Program-made: the position numbers and the translations under genes
In this document: positions 36,691-48,496 of the stretch, piece by piece
How positions within the stretch are numbered: the stretch's first letter is position 1
How the letters are laid out: each line of letters opens with the position of its first letter
Notes under the pieces: generated by a model
Told to the model about the DNA's origin: nothing
What the model saw: only the letters and a program-made list of their open reading frames with translations
Databases searched by the model: none
Assembly (NCBI GenBank): GCA_027943335.1
Contig: BSBK01007037.1
Coordinates: 1,618,501 to 1,682,500 of the forward strand
Direction: 5' to 3'
DNA: 64,000 bases
From: Chamaecyparis obtusa
Taxonomy: Eukaryota; Streptophyta; Pinopsida; Cupressales; Cupressaceae

Positions 36691-37677
36691 TCAGAATTTA
36701 TACAACTTGAGGTCCTGACCATTAAAGGTCAGGGGAAAAACCGTACCATCCAAAGGTTCCAATTTAAAAGAATTACCTCTGAGTACTTTACTGATGATAA
36801 ATGGGCCCTTCCAAAGTGAATCAAACTTTCCATGAGCACCCTTGGGTTCTCATCTGTTGTCCCATAACAACACTTGATCTCCCTCCATAAAATTCCGTGG
36901 TCTGGCTTTTTGATCAAAAAATTTCTTGACCCGGGCTTGATGTGAGGCTATTTGACTTACCATTTCTTGTCTTTCTTCCTGTATTTTATTGAGATACAAA
37001 GTTCGTTTCTCAAGGGCATCCTGAGAAACCTGATCTGCAATTATTTTCTACAGCTTCACAGTAGCTAACTCCAAAGGTAATGAAATTTGAGCCTCAACGC
37101 CATAAACCAATTCAAAGGGTGACATGCCAATTGCTCTTTTTGGAGATGTTCAATCAGCCCAAAGAGCTTCAAACAGTTTCTTATGCCAATCCTTAGCATT
37201 GTCACATACTAGTTTTCTCATTATTCTGATCAAGTTCTTATTACTTGATTATGCCTATCCATTTGCCTACGGATAATAGTCAGATGCATGGGATAGGTAG
37301 ATACCATGATCATTGTATAATAACTTTAATTCATGAGAAGAGAAATTGGTAGCATTGTCTGTAACTAGTTTGGTGGGAACTCCAAACCTAACCAAGATGT
37401 AATTTTTAATAAACTCACATACAACCTCAGATGTGGTCTTCTTAACCGGGACCGCCTCCACCCATTTTGTAAAATAGTCCATTGCAGTAAGAATGTGGGT
37501 GTGTCCAGCACTAGAGGGAGGGTTGATTGGTCCGATGAAATCTAGACCCCATTGTTCAAAAGGCTCTTCTATGACCACTGGTCTTAAAGGGAGAGCTGCT
37601 AACTGTGGCTTTCCACCGAATATCTTACATTTCTCACAACTTGCAACCCACTTATAAGCATCACCAAACATTCCTGG
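36691..37677 (-). pseudogene. integrase core and C-terminus, giant element
   Basis: From about 37,671: CEKCKIFGGKPQLAALPLRP, the core WGLDFIGPINPPSS with the first catalytic Asp, and the second Asp intact in VTDNATNF. The conserved segment after YYP carries three in-frame stops within ten codons (37,240-37,275), and the catalytic Glu codon is one of them. The frame continues through WHKKL, MSPFELVYG and the C-terminal domain (EGDQVLLWDN, KFDSLWKGPFIISKV) to TGA at 36,691-36,693. Inactive. It would insert cDNA into the genome. Confidence 0.88.
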
Positions 37678-38691
37678 CTAGTAATAACAATTCCAGAGAA
37701 TCTTGAAAGTCGTTACCATGGAAGAAAAATGACCACTGTATGCCTCATTATGAAACTTTTTGAGCAATTTTTCTTGTTGTTCTTTGTCAACACACCTCAA
37801 GAAAGCTCCATCTAAACCCTTTTTATATAGTATGTCATAAAAAATAACATACTTTGTAGCTTTTAGCTTGATATTCTTTCTTTCCTTGGGAGTTAAATGA
37901 GGAGGACAATCTCCATAAGTAAGGTAGAATGCCACGTCTGAAAACCAAGAATCACGTAGACTGACAAAAAGAACAGTGGGCAAGTTGCTATCAGGATCCT
38001 GCTCAGACATAAGTTTACACAATCTCTGTCCCCTAACCAACTTTGTAGGATGAATCTCCAGGTCAAACTCTTGAATCCTAGAGATCCAGGTTGCTCGATT
38101 GTTCATCCCAATCTCTTGTTGAGTTAATGCATCTTTGACAGCAGAAGTAGGAATGAAAACAACTGAGTGGGAGTGTAGAATATAGAACTGGAAAGCTTTT
38201 ACTGCTTTAACCACTGCATATGCATGTTTCTCGACCACTGGATAGTTTAACTCATGCTTCTTGAGAGGGACACTCATGAAGGCAATGGGTACCTCTTCTC
38301 CCTTGTCATTTTTCTGTAGTAATATCCTAGACACTGTGTGTTATGAGGCATAACAGTATATTATGAAGTCCTTGTAATCAGGATTTATTAGTGTGGGGGC
38401 TTCTATGATGGCTTTCTTGATGTCATCAAATGCTTTGATAGCCTCTGTGCTCCATTTAAAAAGATTTTTTTCACTCATGAGACTTACCATATGCTTAGTT
38501 GTCTCAGCAAAATCTGGAACAAACCTTCTGAGGAAATTGATTTTCCCAAAGAAAGATTTTACTCCAGTTCTATTAGAAGGTAGACCAAGCTGCTGAATTG
38601 CTTTAAATCTTTCTAGATCAATCTTGATCCCTTCTTTTGACACAATGTGTCCTAACAAATTTCCTTCTGTGACTACAAAGATAGACTTTTT
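37678..38691 (-). pseudogene. RT thumb, RT-linked RNase H and integrase zinc domain, giant element
   Basis: The order is KKSIFVVTEGNLLGHIVSKE, then the thumb (VKSFFGKINFLRRFVPDF), RNase H (HTVSRILLQKNDKGEEVPIA, NYPVVEKHAYAVVKAVKAF), the spacer (HPTKLVRGQRLCKLMSEQD) and the HHCC zinc region (FHNEAYSGHFSSMVTTFK). A TAA at about 38,338 interrupts the RNase H at its first acidic position, and another stop lies at about 37,678. It begins abruptly at 38,691, where the inverted LTR fragment joins. Confidence 0.85.
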
Positions 38692-40740
38692 GAGGTCATA
38701 GATCTTGACCTTATGGATACTCAAATGACAGAACAAATTGGCTCAAAAAATATGGAAGAAAACACAATGACCCCAAAGAGCACTCAGCCAGATTCTAGAG
38801 AACCTTCAGTAACTGTAGCAGGTGACTCTCTGCAGACTCCATCCTCTACCCTCAGCTGGTTAGGAACTTCTATTGCTAGCAAGAAAAGGAATGTCTTACC
38901 CATAACTCTCCCAGTACAAGACATAGTTAGTAAATGCTTAGGGGCTACAGTGAAGCCTAAGAGGATTATGATGGAATCAATGATTGATGTTGATGAGAAA
39001 ACTGGAAGGTGGGTAGTAGAAAGGGCAGTGCCTAAGTTTGATAAATAGGTTTTTGAAGCTTTAGTTGAAGACTTCACCATTGAGAAGATAGACTTAGGAG
39101 TAGCAAGTAGAGAGGCAAATGCGAAGTGCCTGGAATCTTCTACACGAAAGATATTACACAAAACCTTCAAGGATGAGAAAGACAAGAAAGAAATAAAGGC
39201 AACTATTCAGCGGTTGCCAAAGTTCATTCAAGCAGTACAGGAGCCTAGCCCACTCCCATTAGCCCAGGTTCCTCATACCTTTGACCCTCGATCACCTAAG
39301 GTTCATAAAACATTGGACCAGATTCAAAGGAACAAAATGGTGGTGGAGGTTTTTAACAAATGGGTTACGAGCATGGTCAAGTGTGGAGGTGATTACATCA
39401 CCCAGTTGATTAAGACTCATGGAGTTGTAACAAAAGTCATCTCAGAGCTGCTTGCCGAACTAACAGAATGGAGGAAGGAAAAGAAGAAGTGGATAGGAAT
39501 AGTTGATCAGCTGATGGAAATTGATAATTATGGAGTGCCTAAATTCCTTCTGGAGAAACTAGTCCATGGCCTGAACAAAGAAGTCATGTATGTTTCTGTG
39601 AAAAGTATTGAGTGGAGAAATTCAATTATCAAAGATAGATGCGATGGGGCAACCCGTCTGCTCAATGATCTCAAAAGTTTGATTGACACCATGCAAAAAG
39701 ATCTGAAATGCTTGAATATTGCTCTGATAGATGAAGAAACTCAGGATGTGAAGAGTGCAAAGAAGATGACTCAGGAACTGGAAATAGGGATAATGGCTAT
39801 CAGAGATAGCAAGGAGCTCACACTGGAAGATTTTAATTCCATAGCCAGTACTGAAGCTATGCTAGTTGTCTATGTAGACCATTTGGAGTCCCACAAGTTG
39901 AAGCTGAACCAAATCTGCAAGGATATGAAAGTTCTTGGACAAAGAATTTCCCTCATTAGTCTGTCATATCATGCAACCGTTATCAGTGCATCATTGGCTC
40001 ACGAGGAGTGGAAGCAGGCACGTGCACTTGGGATGCCACAGAACTGAATTTCAAGCGACCAGCTCAGCTGATATCAGTGGACTTTCTCCGCACTTTTTGG
40101 GTCATTGTTGTCCAGTTTAAAGTTGACCATTTTTAGTACTTTCTGGTTAGCTTAATCAATTATTTTTTGAAACTCAGGGAGTTTCAAAACATTATTATTT
40201 TTGATAAATGTAATTAATGGCTATATAGAGCTAGGAAGAAACTATCAAAAGGGATGTTAGTTAGTTATTTTACACTTAAGTAAAGTAGTTGAAGTTTTAT
40301 TTTCTGTCAAAACTTGAATTAAGTCTTTCCTTATCAGTGAATGAAAGAAACTTATTGCTATAGATCTGTTGGTTTATATCTTTGAGTGGGCCTCTATTGG
40401 GGTATTCTGAATTGAATGGAATTTCTTGATTGAATGTCTATAGTTTCCTTTGAATCTAAATTTAAGTAGTGTTGAATTGATATATTGTTTATTCGCTGAA
40501 GTCTATGAGCTTTAGGTTTATTAGTTATCATTGCATAGTAATTATATCATGTTGATGAAAGTTACCATTTCAGCCTTACCAACTTTCTGGTTAAAAGTTT
40601 GATATTTGTAGAAAATGCATTATTCTTTGGCATAAAATATTCATTGAAAATATTTATGGGAGCTATACCACAATTCAGAGGATTAAACACCTAGGTTTAA
40701 TCCATTTGTTAGTAAAGTTTAAATTTTTCATAGTGGGTAA
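38692..40740 (+). mobile_element. inverted LTR fragment inserted in the RT of the giant element
   Basis: The plus strand here equals the minus strand of 46,720-44,690: it holds the last 440 or so codons of the U3 frame, the TATA box at 40,222 and R-U5 to within about 50 bp of the LTR end. It has neither LTR tip, no target duplication and no element of its own. It replaces roughly 35 RT codons, including YLDD, so it arose by rearrangement rather than transposition. Homology to the LTR begins at GAGGTC (38,692) and ends at 'catagtgggtaa' (40,740). Confidence 0.88.
38713..40047 (+). pseudogene. U3 ORF, C-terminal 440 codons, inverted copy
   Basis: It reads MDTQMTEQIGSKNMEENTMT through the helical C-terminus to TGA at 40,045-40,047 (GMPQN*). 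The only internal stop is TAG at 39,046-39,048, which both LTR copies also carry. It keeps sense codons where the 3' LTR copy has stops (EETQDVK, FDPRSPK), and has private differences from both LTRs (LDQIQ against LDHIQ), so it comes from a third LTR or from before that decay. The region contains the coiled-coil-like LLNDLKSLIDTMQKDLKC. Confidence 0.8.
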
Positions 40741-41737
40741 CAACTATTACCTTATTTAGCAGGTGACTAAAGGAAGAATTCATTGCACGCTGAAAAGTGG
40801 CACTCGCATTTATCAACCCAAAAGGCATTCTGTTGTAAGTATATGTACCCCATGCGGTAGTAAAAGTTATTTTGTGTTGATCCTGATCAGCCACCTTAAT
40901 CTGGTTATAACCAGGGAATCCATCCAGCATGGACATCATCTCTGAACCTACCACAGTCTATAGAATATGGTCCATAACAGGGAGTCCATAGTTATCTTTT
41001 AAGCTACATTGGTTCAAGTTCCTAAAATCTATGCAACTCCTTATTTCACCATTTTTCTTCCTGATAGGAACTATGTTGGCAATCCTGGTGGAATGATGAA
41101 TAGGGTAGATGATACGAGCTTGAAGCATATTTTCTACTTCCTTCTGAATTACTTCAGAAACCTTTGGATTATAATTTCTTAATTTTTGCCTAAAAGGTGA
41201 AGTACCTAGTTTGAGAGGAGTCTGGTGCTGGAACTTTCCTCCCTTAAAAATTTTTAAATCATGATAGGACCAAGAAAAGGTGTCCCAATACTCCTTTAAC
41301 AGATTAACAAATCTTCGCTTCTCATCTAGAGTACAACATCTACCCAGATTTACATTTAGGCTCTTCGTTCTCCCCAATGTTTACCTTTTCATAGTTGACT
41401 TGATTTATATCCCCTTGTGGTGAAGCTGGAGATTTCAGAGCATCATACCTATCATATTGGCTTTCAAGAGAGACAAGCCCCTTAAGAATGTGGTTCCCTT
41501 TTAATTGAAAGATTCCTTCATCCATTGTACTATCTGGGGAAAACTCATCACAGGTTGATGAAGACCCTTCAAAGAAGGTAGTGCTAAAAACTTCTGCCAA
41601 CTGTAAGAAATTATCAATTTTTTTATCATCTTGAAAAACTTGCCAATGCTCAAGATTATCTGGGACTTTCGGTCTATACACCATTTCAATTTTATATGCA
41701 CTTTTCTTGAAATCCGAATGGGGCAATAACAGGGAAG
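40741..41737 (-). pseudogene. RT N-terminal two thirds, giant element
   Basis: A linker (EHWQVFQDDKKIDNFLQLAE) leads into RT: IVPIRKKNGEIRSCIDFRNL, SMLDGFPGYNQIKV, MPFGLINASATFQRAM, ending at NKVIVV where the inverted LTR fragment starts. The catalytic YLDD is absent. A frameshift lies near 41,350-41,377, and a TAG replaces CAG after MDHIL (about 40,956). It is preceded, not followed, by the extra RNase H. Confidence 0.87.
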
Positions 41738-42115
41738 AAGAAACTGCTAGAGAATCTGCTCACCTATTTTGTTCTCTGGGAACAACTTCAATGGAGAAAG
41801 CCTCAAGCTCCTCAATCTCATCCCAAACATGATTCCTATAATGTTTGAGTCTTTCATTTTTTTTTGAATACACTCCTTTTACTTGCCTAACAACAAGTTT
41901 TTCATCTCCTCTTGCTCTGAGTACTTTGATACCCATCTTTTTCACTTCTTCAATACCAAGCAAAAGGGACTCATATTCTGCAGTGTTGTTCATGTTATCA
42001 AATTCTAGCTTAAAAGCTCATGGGAAGAAATATCCTTCAGGTGATATCAATACAACACCTGCCCCAGATCCAATAGAAGCACAGCTGCCATCAAATTCCA
42101 AAGTCCAAAGGCCAT
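41738..42115 (-). pseudogene. extra (archaeal-type) RNase H before RT, giant element
   Basis: WTLEFDGSCASIGSGAGVVL starts the domain, followed by NTAEYESLLLGIEEVKKMG, ARGDEKLVVRQVKGV and ADSLAV, which supply the Asp, Glu, Asp, Asp set. Two TGA stops (about 42,018 and 41,757), where CGA would be expected, break it. Same position and same neighbours as in element 1, so the protease / extra RNase H / RT order is a family trait and not a local rearrangement. Confidence 0.85.
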
Positions 42116-43025
42116 CAGACGTACTTGTTGCCACTTCTTGACTCATGTCTGGTGTTGATGAGATCATATAATTTCCAAACTTTGATTCTTGGTAGAGTAT
42201 ATGAGACTTGGGATCTTCAGATGGAAATACCGTGTATTTTGAATTTCCCTCTAGTTCTAAGACAACCCTTTTATCTCCAACCAGAATGATTGCTTGAGAC
42301 CAATCAAGCTTGATCTCTCCTCTAAGATCCCGACAGAATGTCCTGCTCAGCGACATGTCATAGTTGGCTGGAATATCAGCTACAAGAATTGTCAGTTTAA
42401 TCTTCTTATTAGGGTATGTTGCAAGGGCTAATTGGGCATCCTTGATCTGTCCAACTAAGGGGACTTGTTTTGCATCTAGGGCATAGCATTGACCAAAGGT
42501 TGCAGTGAGGGGAAGATCTAGAGCTTTGGCAACGGATGCAGGCATAATGTTGTCAGATGCCCCATAGTCTATAACACAGTTATTCAACTTAAAGCCATGG
42601 ATGAACAAGGACAAATAGAATGGCTCTGGATTTATTCCTATAGGGGGACTCTTGTCTTGTGGAGCATTTTTATCTTTAGCAGCTTGGGTTTCTACAGAGG
42701 GTTGTTTTGGGAAAGCAGCATTAGTAGTCTCATTAGCATTTTTATCTGCAGGATTTTGGCCTGATTTGACATGTTTGACAAGTCTTTCCAACTCCTTTGG
42801 GTTCATTCTAAGATATTCAGTAGGAGAAACTTGAATCTTAAAACTTTCACAGAAATTGACTATATCAAAAGAGTTAGGATTACTTTTCTTTAATGATTCA
42901 TCTTCTTTAGAAAAAGAGCTTTTAAAAGTTGATGACTTTTGAGAAAAGTCTTTACCTTTGTCCCACCTTTGTGATGTTGATGGTGTATCATTGACTTGAG
43001 AATTGTGATAACGTCTTGTCAGCAT
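42116..43025 (-). pseudogene. gag C-terminal linker and protease, giant element
   Basis: Open from 43,025. After a Ser/Lys-rich linker (YRMNPKE-like helix, SPPIGINPEPFYLSLFIHGF) comes the protease core, where the catalytic triplet reads DYG (VIDYGASDNIMP, about 42,565) instead of DSG or DTG. The flap region (YALDAKQVPLVGQIKDAQLA) and the C-terminal strand (ILVADIPANYDMSLSRTF) are present. The S-to-Y change would be expected to harm catalysis. The frame runs on into the extra RNase H. Confidence 0.82.
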
Positions 43026-43187
43026 AGTACATGCAGGGTCCTGTAAAGTTGCTAGAACACTTCATCCTCGCTCAGAGTCAGACTCGTATTCTAAATAATA
43101 ATTTTCAGAGCCGCTAGGCAACTGAGGACTCGCTGCATCATTAGGCGATTATTCTGTCAATTCTTGATTCACATGCATTTGCATTGA

Positions 43188-44087
43188 TCAGATCATCTCT
43201 AGACAGGAAGTACCATCATGATCATCTGTCAAGTGGAAAGTGCACATATTAGCTCTTCTGGGAGGAGTCTCCAGTGGATTCTTATCAATCAGAGGATAAT
43301 TTGGAGATCTGTGACTAGGCCCAGCTTGTTCAGGCATTCCTCTAGGAATATCTCGATATAAAGGAGGAGGATTAGAATTATTTTTAGGAAGTTGTCTCTT
43401 GAGAGTAATCACATCATTTACTAATCTTTGTAGCATAGGATCAGAGGATGATGTATTTTGATTGTTTGGTACTTGGACATCCTTTCTCCACTTCCCTGCA
43501 ATGATCAGATCATCTTCTAGCTCGGTAGCTTGGCCCTGAGTGGTTTCCAAGTCTGTTGGTCTATTCCTCCTAAGATGGAAACCGATATCCAGGGGCATCG
43601 AATTTACAAAGAAACACTGCTAATTTTTAGGAGTAGGCCTTTTTGCTATAGGAATTTTATGAATGACCTATTTTTACTGAGCCACATAATCTCTCATGGG
43701 CTCATGGATCTCCTTTTTCATCTGTGTGAGTTGAGCTAATAAAGAATGCTCATCATTTGCACTTTTGAAATGGCCTTCAAATGCAATTTTCATGGAATTC
43801 CAATCGGTTATGGACCCTCTAGGAAGGTGTCCAAACCACTCCACTGCTCCTTCTGTTAGGGTTTGAACAAAAAGTCAGACTGCTACATCTTCTTCTTGCA
43901 CACCTAAAATACCAGTGGCTACATTAAAGGAATTGTAATTTTCTTCTACAGCTACCTTACCATCACTGAAAAACCTTGGAAGAACATCTTTGGCTCCCTT
44001 AGGAAGAGCATGATGAGTTGGCAAAGCTAGTGGACCTATTGCATTACCCCAAGGTTGAGCCATAATGATTGTTGGAAAAATAGTCAA
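43188..44087 (-). pseudogene. Gag of the giant element
   Basis: The Gag core reads LPRFFSDGKVAVEENYNSFN, then (after a TGA where CGA is expected, about 43,878) LFVQTLTEGAVEWFGHLPRG and SITDWNSMKIAFEGHF. Further on, a zinc-knuckle-like CTFHLTDDHDGTSC lies at the end. Stops also break the part between 43,600 and 43,700. Gag forms the particle shell and packages RNA. The N-terminal limit is unclear; frames to about 44,420 look like degraded Gag leader. Confidence 0.8.
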
Positions 44088-44614
44088 TAGAGGAGGGGCT
44101 TGAATACCTAATAAGGTTAAGGCTTTCCAATCACAGGTCTTGGGAGATGAGCGGAAAGATTCTTTAGGAGAAGAAGAGGGTCTACTATGAGCCTTTTTCT
44201 TGGAGGGTCAAACTCTTGTGGTTTCAAGATTTCTCAATTCTTCAAAAATACTATCGAAAATACCCACCTCTCATTGAGACCTGGTGTAAGGTCTGGACTC
44301 TAGCTTGGTAGTTCTATGGTCTTTGAATTTCTCTATCAACTATTGCGGCTTCTTGAGCTACGGGAAGACGTCTCAACCATTCACTGATTTCCTCCTCTTC
44401 TTCTAACATCAACTGAACTTGCTAATATTGTTCATTACTTGTTTTCACTTTCCAGGCCAAGTTGTTTAAGTCTACAATAATGTCCTCCTAAGTGTCATGA
44501 AAGTCTAGACCAGGTTGCAAGACTGGGGAAGCTCAACTTGACCAGGTATTCTATCAGCAGGTAATACCATAATTACACATTAAACCAAGTAAAGGCACTA
44601 GTTTACTAATTCCT

Positions 44615-44632
44615 TCCCCAGTAGAGTCACCA
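44615..44632 (-). promoter_or_regulatory. primer-binding site of the giant element
   Basis: Minus strand TGGTGACTCTACTGGGGA, 5 bases from the LTR end. It differs from the gag-only element's site by two C-to-T changes. It establishes that 44,638-49,417 is the 5' LTR and fixes the element's orientation. Confidence 0.88.
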
Positions 44633-45197
44633 AAAACTGTTATTAAATAAATTTGTCTCTTTCGAATTTATTCCTTATGCTCTATTACCCACTATGAAAC
44701 ATTTAAACTTTACTAACAAATGGATTAAACCTAGGTGTTTAATCCTTTGAATTGTGGTACAGCTCCCAAAAATATTTTCAATGAATATTTTATGCCAAAG
44801 AATAATGCATTTGCTACAAATATCAAACTTTTAACAAGAAAGTTGGTAAGGCTAAAACAGTAACTTTAATCAACATGATATAATTACTGTGCAATGATAA
44901 CTAATAAACCTGAAGCTCATAGACTTCAACGAATAAACAATATATCAATTCAACGCTACTTAAATTCAAATTCAAAGGAAACTATAGACATTCAATCAAG
45001 AAATTCCATTCAATTCAGAATACCCCAACAGAGGCCCACTCAAAGATATAAACCAATAGATCTATAGCAATAAGTCTCTTTCATTCATTGATAAGGAAAG
45101 ACTTAACTCAAGTTCTGATAGAAAATAAAACTTCAACTACTTTCCTTAAGCGTAAAATAACTAACTAACATCCCTTTCAATAGTTTCTTCCTAGCTC

Positions 45198-45203
45198 TAT
45201 ATA
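45198..45203 (-). promoter_or_regulatory. TATA box of the 5' LTR, giant element
   Basis: GGCTATATAGAGC on the minus strand, 170 bp downstream of the U3 frame and 560 bp from the LTR end. Genomic RNA would start near 45,170, so the U3 frame of this LTR lies outside the element's own transcript. Confidence 0.62.
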
Positions 45204-45367
45204 GCCATTAATTACATTTATCAAAAATAATAATGTTTTGAAACTCCCTGAGTTTCAAAAAATAACTAATTAAGCTAACCAGAAAGTACTAAAAATAGTC
45301 AACTTTAAACTGGACAGCAATGACCCAAAAAGTGTGGAGAAAGTCCATTGATATCGGCTGAGCTGGT

Positions 45368-48300
45368 CACTTGAAATTTAGCTATGTGGCATCCTGGGTG
45401 CACATTCCTACTTCCACTCCTTGTGAGCCAACGATGAACTAATAACGGTTGCATGATAAGGCAGACTAATGAGGGAAATTCTTTGTCCAAGAACCTTCAT
45501 ATCCTTGCAGATTTGGTTCAGCTTCAACTTGTGGGACTCCAAATGGTCTACATAGACAATCAGCATAGCTTCAGTATTGGCTATGGAAGTAAAATCTTCC
45601 ATTGTGAGCTCCTTGCTATCTCTGATAGCCATTATCCCTATTTTCAGTTCCTGATTCATCTTCTTTGCACTCTTCACATCCTGAGTTTCTTCATCTATCA
45701 GAGCAATATTCAAGCATTTTAGATCTTTTTGCATGGTGTCAACCAAACTTTTGAGATCATTGAGCAGACGGGTTGCCCCATCGCATCCATCTTTGATAAT
45801 TGAATTTCTCCACTCAATACTTTTCACAGAAACATACAGGACTTCTTCGTTCAGGCCATGGACTGGTTTCTCCAGAAGGAATTTAGGCACTCCATAATTA
45901 TCAATTTCCATCAGCTGATCAACTATTCCTTTCCACTTCTTCTTTTCCTTCCTCCTAACTGTCAGTTTGGCAAGCAACTCTGAGATGACTTTTGTTACAA
46001 CTTCGTGAGTCTCAATCAACTGGGTGATGTTATCACCTCCACACTTGACCATGCTCGTAACCCATTTGTTAAAAACCTCCACCACCATTTTGTTCCTTTG
46101 AATATGGTCCAATGTTTTACAAACCTCAGGTGATCGAGGGTCAAAGGTATGAGGAACCTGGGCTAATGGGAGTGGGCTAGGCTCCTGTACTGCTTGAATG
46201 AACTCTCCCAAACACTGAATAGTTGCCTTTATTTCTTTCTTGTCTTTCTCATCCTTGAAGGTTCTATGTAATATCTTCTGTGTAGAAGATTCCAGGTGCT
46301 TCACATCTATCGCTCTGCTTGCTACTCCTAAGTCTATCTTCTCAATGGTGAAGTCTTCAACTGAAGCTTTAGAAACCTATTTATCAGACTTAGGCACTGC
46401 CCTTTCTGCTACACACCTTCTAGTTTTCTCATCAACATCAATCATTGATTCCATCCTAATCCTCTTAGGTTTCACTGTAGCCCCTAAGCATTTACTAACC
46501 ATGTCTTGTACTAGGAGAGTTATCGGTAAGACATTCCTTTTCTTGCTAGCAATAGAAGTTCCTAACCAGTTGAGGGTAGTAGATGGAGTCTATAGAGAGT
46601 CACCTACTATAGTTACTGAAGGTTCTCCTGAATTTGGCTGAGTGCTCTTTGTGGTCATTATGTTTTCTTCCATATTTTGTGAGCCAATTTGTTCTGTCAT
46701 TTGAGTATCCATAAGGTCAAGATCTACGACCTCCTCTTTGTTAACCGGTTTGGTACTTTCTTTAACAACTCTCCTTCTCAAGTTCCTTTTCACTGGAGAA
46801 GAACTAGGAGATGCTTGTTTCACCAAGTCAGTTGAAGACTTCCTCTTATTTTTAGTACCTGTAAGGGAAATAGTTTTATCAGCAGTGGCAATGGGTTTAA
46901 CAATATTTTTAGCTTGTGCAGCTCTTCTAGGATTATGTCTTCTCAAAATAGGGGGTTTCTTACTGTTAACCCATTTCTCGGTCCTCTTAATCACATTAAG
47001 AGTCTTATCTATTAGGCTTTGTCTATCCTCAATTTCCCAATCTTTTTTAGGGAGTGGTGTACCCCTAACTCTGGTTTCGTATTGCTCATCAATCACGTCT
47101 GTACCATCATCTTCATCTATTGTAGAGATGTCAACTTGAATGTTTAGAGACACAACTTGTCCTAGGGTAAACTTGGACCAGGTTCTTCTTCTCACTTCAA
47201 AATCATCTGCACAATCCTTCCAATAATCCTCTATTTGAGGAATATGCTGAAATTCAGATGGCAAGCTAAAATGTTGAGCTGCATATCCCCTGCTATCAAA
47301 ATCCTTTCTAAGTGCAAATGTCTTCAAATTCAATTTCCTTAACTCATGCTCTAGATTTAGGCCATCTGAAGATGTTTTGCAAGTGTAATAACCTAATTCA
47401 ACCGAGAAACTAGATTTTTCTCTTCCCTTCCTTTCCTTAACCCCTTTGTGCACATATGCCAGCTGGCGAGCTACCTCTATAATGATTAAACTGTCAAAAG
47501 CATATCTTGGTAGTTTGAATGGCTCTCCTTCAAAACCACCCACTCTCAAATACGTGAATCTCCTAAATTGGATAAGGAAACTCCCGTAAGTGTTGACAAA
47601 ATCCTTCACCTCTTCTGACATCATTTGCTTGATATTTCCTTGAAGTTCATGTACCAACCTTCCAAAGAAAACTCCATTAACCTTTAGGTAACTAGCGACA
47701 TGGAACTCCTTTTGCAGGTGAGGGTAGTAATCATAAATTTTCATGTTTGGGAGAGGTTGCTCATGAAACAGGTCTTTCCACTCTTTGGTGCAAGTCAAAA
47801 TGTAAAATAAGTAAGAGGACATATGGAAGTTACCACTAGCTGAAAAATTTGCTAGCTGATGATTGAGCTCATCGGCTATAGTCTCTGCCCAGTCTATATA
47901 TTTCTCCCCATTGAGAGTGACCTGGATATAGAAGTACATCCAGTCATGCCAATAGTATGTATGTTGGTTCCCTTTGATTCGATTCAACATTATGACTAGG
48001 TCAACTACTTCGGGCTTAAAATGATCTACAGTGAGCGGCTTTGGGAGCCGGGAACCTCCTTTTTGAGCTTTGAGTAACTAGTACTAAGCTATTTCATTTC
48101 AGTATACCTATCTCTTGGTGGCAAAGACTGATTGAGTAAAGGGGATATTCCTTCCTTCATACAGATCTTTTTCTAGAATCCCTAATGACTTCAAGACAAC
48201 ATCTCTGCTATAAAAACCAACGGACTCCCATCAACTTTCTTGATACATTTTTCCTCAAAGTTATACCTTTTAGCACATTCGACAATCAGTCCTCGACACG

Positions 48301-48496
48301 GGGCTACTATGGGAAAAGTAGCTACATCAGCTAAACCACTCAGGATGGCTTTTTCTAACTTAGAACCTGGATTGGGCTCTTTGATTCGGGTTATAATGTC
48401 CTCTAAAGCTCCTATTTTAATCAGGGTGTCTTCACAATCGAACAAGGAGGAGATTAAAGGAGAGGTATTTCCAAAATTTGGAAGTGGGTTCTTCAT
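45368..48496 (-). pseudogene. U3 ORF (about 1,040 codons), 5' LTR copy
   Basis: ATG at 48,496 (MKNPLPNFGNTSPLISSLFD) to TAA at 45,368-45,370. A 1-base deletion near 48,200 shifts the frame after SPLVFI. From 47,990 the frame is open for 466 residues to TAG 46,590 and again from 46,304 to 45,408. Regions: N-terminal 100 residues; the conserved core (KYIDWAETIADELNHQLANF, YSFLIQFRRFTYL-type block, EDYWKDCADDFEVRRRTWSK); a basic region (ILRRHNPRRAAQAK, KRNLRRRVV); a helical C-terminus. TAG codons at 48,118-48,120 and 46,377-46,379 are shared with the other LTR. No catalytic motif or known domain recognised; the basic tract suggests nuclear or nucleic-acid binding. Confidence 0.8.

Noticed and set aside
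45408..48496. Host gene with introns as explanation for the repeated 1,040-codon frame
   Set aside because: The three copies lie inside LTRs or an LTR fragment whose ends, target duplications and primer-binding site are visible, so it travels with the element. A host origin of the ancestral sequence remains possible.
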